In this document: positions 6,740 through 8,531 of the stretch, one piece after another
How the letters are laid out: each line of letters opens with the position of its first letter
How positions within the stretch are numbered: position 1 is the first letter of the stretch
Assembly (NCBI GenBank): GCA_021160245.1
Contig: JAGHCW010000044.1
Coordinates: forward strand, 1 to 8,531
Length of the DNA stretch: 8,531 nt
Source of the DNA: a bacterium
GTDB lineage: Bacteria; B130-G9
Direction: 5' to 3'
Program-made: the position numbers and the translations under genes
Notes under the pieces: generated by a model
Databases searched by the model: none
Seen by the model: only the letters and a program-made list of their open reading frames with translations
Told to the model about the DNA's origin: nothing

Positions 6740-7222
6740 ATGACTATTAGAAAAATGTATGGGAGGGGACCGGCATTCGCCGGGCCCCTCCTTTTCTTTA
6801 TTGTGCTTTCCCTTGTATTCACCTCTTGCCAGAGGGAGGCGACCAAAGAAGAGCGGTATGAGTCTCTCAAGTTATGCGTCAATACTTACTGGGAGAAGAG
6901 AGCGAAGGGCGAGGTCTGGCGAGAGGATACAGACAGCTGTTGTGCGACCGTTGAAATTGAGCAGAAGAACAGTGGAAAGACCCGCATTGATCCCATTGCC
7001 TCCCAGATCGTAGTTGAACGCTTCAATCTCACCGACCTGATTATGAGTGACGATCTGACGACAGGAACGGTCAGCGTATGGCTGGAGTACTCCATCCCGG
7101 TCATTCCCACGTCGCTAAACAAGACGATTACCGAGAAATGGGACTGGAGAGAGGGGTGTTGGCGCCGCCGCGCAAGCAACCTCAACGCTGTCCTCGCCGG
7201 CGCCTCAAGCGGATCCGACTGA
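6740..7222 (+). CDS. Small predicted lipoprotein, NTF2/SnoaL-like tail possible
   Basis: 160 residues from ATG 6740 to TGA 7220-7222. The N-terminus is a lipoprotein-type signal: basic residues (R4, K5, R9), a hydrophobic stretch G-P-L-L-F-F-I-V-L-S-L-V-F, then T-S-C with Cys30 as the probable lipidated residue. Position -3 is Phe rather than the usual Leu, a weaker lipobox, and Gln at +2 would favour the outer membrane. The mature part has Y-W-E-K-R-A-K-G-E-V-W-R near the start and K-W-D-W-R-E-G-C-W-R-R-R near the end. That resembles small lipoproteins with a cystatin/NTF2-like fold where a Y-W-x-x-R and a W-x-x-x-G-x-W-x-R frame the domain (inference). ATG 6740 follows the giant gene by 12 bases with only GGGA 3 bases upstream, so translational coupling is likely. 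ATG 6755 is an alternative start. Downstream starts, such as GTG 6803, would destroy the signal peptide. The 3' end overlaps lpxK by 18 bases. Confidence 0.72.
   Translation: MTIRKMYGRGPAFAGPLLFFIVLSLVFTSCQREATKEERYESLKLCVNTYWEKRAKGEVWREDTDSCCATVEIEQKNSGKTRIDPIASQIVVERFNLTDLIMSDDLTTGTVSVWLEYSIPVIPTSLNKTITEKWDWREGCWRRRASNLNAVLAGASSGSD
6762..6802 (+). terminator. Strong intrinsic terminator inside the lipoprotein start region
   Basis: Arms 6762-6774 (GGAGGGGACCGGC) and 6779-6791 (GCCGGGCCCCTCC) pair over 12 of 13 positions, with one A-G mismatch, around an ATTC loop. The 3' arm is followed at once by TTTTCTTTATT (6792-6802). GC-rich stem plus T run is a textbook rho-independent terminator. It lies 35 bases after the stop of the giant gene and so very probably ends that transcript. 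It also lies wholly within codons 8-21 of the lipoprotein frame, so any messenger reading through or starting upstream has this hairpin in its coding region. Confidence 0.85.
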
Positions 7223-8530
7223 CCCGCACGGCCGGATATCTTGGCCGGCAACACCGCGAATTATACTCAGAATCTGCTCTGCATCGCTACGGCCGACCAG
7301 AGATAGCTCGATCCTCAGAACCAGAACGCGCCGCGCCTCATGAGGTGATAGGTTCCCCAATCTAGGGGCGTCCTTCTCCGTGGTTACGATGAAGTCATAA
7401 TCGCCGGTTTGCGATTGAGCGAATATGTCGCGGAGCTCACTCGTTGAAAAAGCATGGTGATCGGGAAATCCGACCCCGGTGACGATTGCGCCACAATTCC
7501 CAAGTAGCTTGAAGAACTTGTCGGGATGGGCAATCCCACAGAATGCAAGAACCCTCTTGCCGGAAAGGCTATTGAGCGGGAGCTCCTCTTCACCGGAGAG
7601 TTGCCTCATTGAGACAGGGCTGTGGCGCGAATGGAGAATGGCGATATCGGGATTCCTCGAGCGGATGGCCTCCTCTGTCTTCTGAACTTCCCTCGGGTCC
7701 GCTTCGTCCATGTGCGACAGGATTGCCACTTTGGCTCTTGATATCGCGGATAGTGGCTCCCGGAGCATGCCACAGGGCAGGAGCTTCTTGTTTCCGAATG
7801 GGTAACGCGCATCAAACATGAGTATGTCGAGGTCTCTCTTCAGGCGGAGATGGCCAAAACCGTCATCCATCACCAGTACGTCAGGCTTGAACGTGTCGCA
7901 CGCCTCTTTCGCCGCCGCGGCTCGATCCGAACCAATGACGATGGGAACCTGAGGCAGTTTCGATCTGAACATCATGGCCTCGTCCCCGAACTTAGCGAGC
8001 GACTCGAGGGAATTTGCGTACTCAAGAGGGCCTGGAGCGATGGCGAGCAAATTGCGCTCCGTCCTTCGGTAGCCTCTCGAGAGGATAACAGGGCGGAGGC
8101 CCATGCCAATCAGCAGCTCGCATATCAGGATTACAGTAGGCGACTTGCCGCTGCCGCCCGTTGTCAGATTGCCGACGCATATCGTGGGACAAGGAGGACG
8201 GTACGACCGCGCTCCCTTTCGCTCATAGAGCGACGCCCGCAAGGTTGCCGCAAGAAAATAGATGATTGAGGCTGGCTTGAGCATGAAGAGAATGAGTGAG
8301 GCCAAGGCGTCCTCCAACGTCCTCTTCCGTTCGCCATCTGGCCTAAGATGGTCGTTCTCGCAGAGTCCGGGATCAAGATTGCACAAGATGGCGGCCTTTA
8401 GGCGAGTTGGGAATCGACAGGGCGCGCGGTCCGAATGACTTGGCTGAGGCGCAAAGAGGCCCCTTTTCTTGAGTTCCGTGACTATAATCTCAGTCGCGCC
8501 TCGGTTCTCGTCAAAGCAATTGTGGGCAGC
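7205..8530 (-). CDS. lpxK: Tetraacyldisaccharide 4'-kinase LpxK, in-frame with a WaaA-like tail (5'-partial, probable fusion)
   Basis: LpxK phosphorylates the 4' position of the lipid A disaccharide, an inner-membrane step of LPS synthesis. Counting from the TTG at 8386, the P-loop is V-G-N-L-T-T-G-G-S-G-K-S (71-82), followed by L-S-R-G-Y-R-R (102-108), G-D-E (Asp135, counterpart of the catalytic Asp99 of Aquifex LpxK), D-D-G-F-G-H (174-179), L-L-P-C-G-M-L-R-E-P-L (202-212), F-P-D-H-H (307-311, with the second catalytic His) and T-T-E-K-D (335-339). A hydrophobic helix with KPASIIYFLAA precedes the P-loop, as in other LpxKs. Usual LpxK length is 320-350. Starts at ATG 8284 (360 aa by family fit, no SD), TTG 8317 (GGAAG upstream) or TTG 8386 (AAAGG upstream) are all possible. 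No stop exists upstream: the frame continues to the window edge through a WaaA-like tail, so the product may be one fused protein. Glutamine of the family motif D-D-G-F-Q-H is Gly here. Confidence 0.93.
   Translation of the reverse strand, partial: AAHNCFDENRGATEIIVTELKKRGLFAPQPSHSDRAPCRFPTRLKAAILCNLDPGLCENDHLRPDGERKRTLEDALASLILFMLKPASIIYFLAATLRASLYERKGARSYRPPCPTICVGNLTTGGSGKSPTVILICELLIGMGLRPVILSRGYRRTERNLLAIAPGPLEYANSLESLAKFGDEAMMFRSKLPQVPIVIGSDRAAAAKEACDTFKPDVLVMDDGFGHLRLKRDLDILMFDARYPFGNKKLLPCGMLREPLSAISRAKVAILSHMDEADPREVQKTEEAIRSRNPDIAILHSRHSPVSMRQLSGEEELPLNSLSGKRVLAFCGIAHPDKFFKLLGNCGAIVTGVGFPDHHAFSTSELRDIFAQSQTGDYDFIVTTEKDAPRLGNLSPHEARRVLVLRIELSLVGRSDAEQILSIIRGVAGQDIRPCGSVGSA
8395..8399 (-). 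promoter_or_regulatory. Candidate ribosome binding site AAAGG for lpxK start at TTG 8386
   Basis: On the minus strand AAAGG is followed by 8 bases and then TTG (8386-8384), a good spacing for a Shine-Dalgarno site. In another frame the same place contains a TAA (8400-8398), which would be the natural stop of an upstream waaA if a one-base shift existed between the two. The match is short and could be chance. A second purine-rich element (GGAAGAGG, 8328-8321) precedes TTG 8317. Confidence 0.3.
8447..8530 (-). other. waaA: C-terminal tail of probable Kdo transferase WaaA, in frame with lpxK
   Basis: The first 28 visible residues of the minus-strand frame include F-D-E-N-R-G-A-T-E-I-I-V and then a Lys-rich helix ending K-R-G-L-F. 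An A-x(n)-N-R-G-A-T-E-R-x(n)-L ending is how I remember the C-terminus of WaaA/KdtA, the transferase that adds Kdo sugars to lipid A, and waaA is a frequent upstream neighbour of lpxK. Only the tail is visible, so the assignment rests on a short motif and on gene order. A stretch of about 50 low-conservation residues with three Cys links it to the LpxK part. Confidence 0.55.
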
Positions 8531-8531
8531 C

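Noticed and set aside
6803-6805. GTG as start of the lipoprotein, which would avoid the terminator hairpin
   Set aside because: It would leave only eight residues before the lipobox Cys, too short for a signal peptide, and it lacks a ribosome binding site.
7231-7249. Inverted repeat GCCGG / CCGGC with a 9-base loop near the convergent stops
   Set aside because: Stem of only five pairs, no T run on either strand, and inside lpxK coding sequence. Not a credible terminator.
7850-8269. 139-codon + strand frame opposite lpxK
   Set aside because: Its reverse strand encodes the P-loop and catalytic motifs of LpxK. The + translation is Arg-rich and shows no motif or ribosome site.
8460-8467. AAAAGGGG as a programmed -1 frameshift site
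   Set aside because: The WaaA-like motif upstream and LpxK downstream are already in the same frame, so no shift is needed. Kept only as a possible sequencing-error site.

Overview
The window is 8.5 kb of coding-dense DNA of moderate, roughly mid-50s percent GC (judged by eye). It probably comes from an uncultured Gram-negative (diderm) bacterium. The lipid A kinase LpxK, a probable Kdo-transferase (WaaA) tail and a lipoprotein signal peptide all point to an LPS-bearing outer membrane. The giant secreted-type protein, with Ig-like modules followed by a C13/caspase-fold domain, resembles architectures I associate with poorly cultured lineages of sediment and subsurface settings. I cannot name the phylum from sequence alone.

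Left, + strand, positions 2-6727: one enormous reading frame, open at the left edge, encodes at least 2241 residues. It starts inside a tandem array of Ig-like modules of about 97-124 residues: a partial one, then twelve complete ones. Each ends in a Tyr/Phe-Tyr...Asp...Ala-Gly-Asn signature and a DT-x-P boundary. Four further beta-sandwich-like domains follow, then a domain with the layout of the C13 (legumain/caspase-fold) peptidase-like domains of bacterial surface proteins. In this copy both catalytic positions (His and Cys) appear to be replaced. A trailing Ig-like domain and a C-terminal domain close the protein. No membrane anchor or recognised sorting signal is visible at the C-terminus.

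Middle, + strand, 6740-7222: a small predicted lipoprotein starts 12 bases after the giant gene. A very strong intrinsic terminator (6762-6802) lies inside the codons for its signal peptide. It can therefore end the giant transcript and also gate expression of the lipoprotein.

Right, - strand, 7205-8530: LpxK (tetraacyldisaccharide 4'-kinase), converging on the lipoprotein gene with an 18-base overlap of the two 3' ends. Upstream, the same reading frame runs without a stop to the window edge and carries what looks like the C-terminal end of WaaA (Kdo transferase). This suggests a WaaA-LpxK fusion, two consecutive steps of lipid A/Kdo assembly, or else a single-base error in an A4G4 run that hides a normal gene boundary.

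There is no RNA gene, CRISPR array, insertion sequence or long non-coding stretch. The main points of interest are the apparent pseudoenzyme domain, the terminator embedded in a signal peptide, and the candidate fusion.
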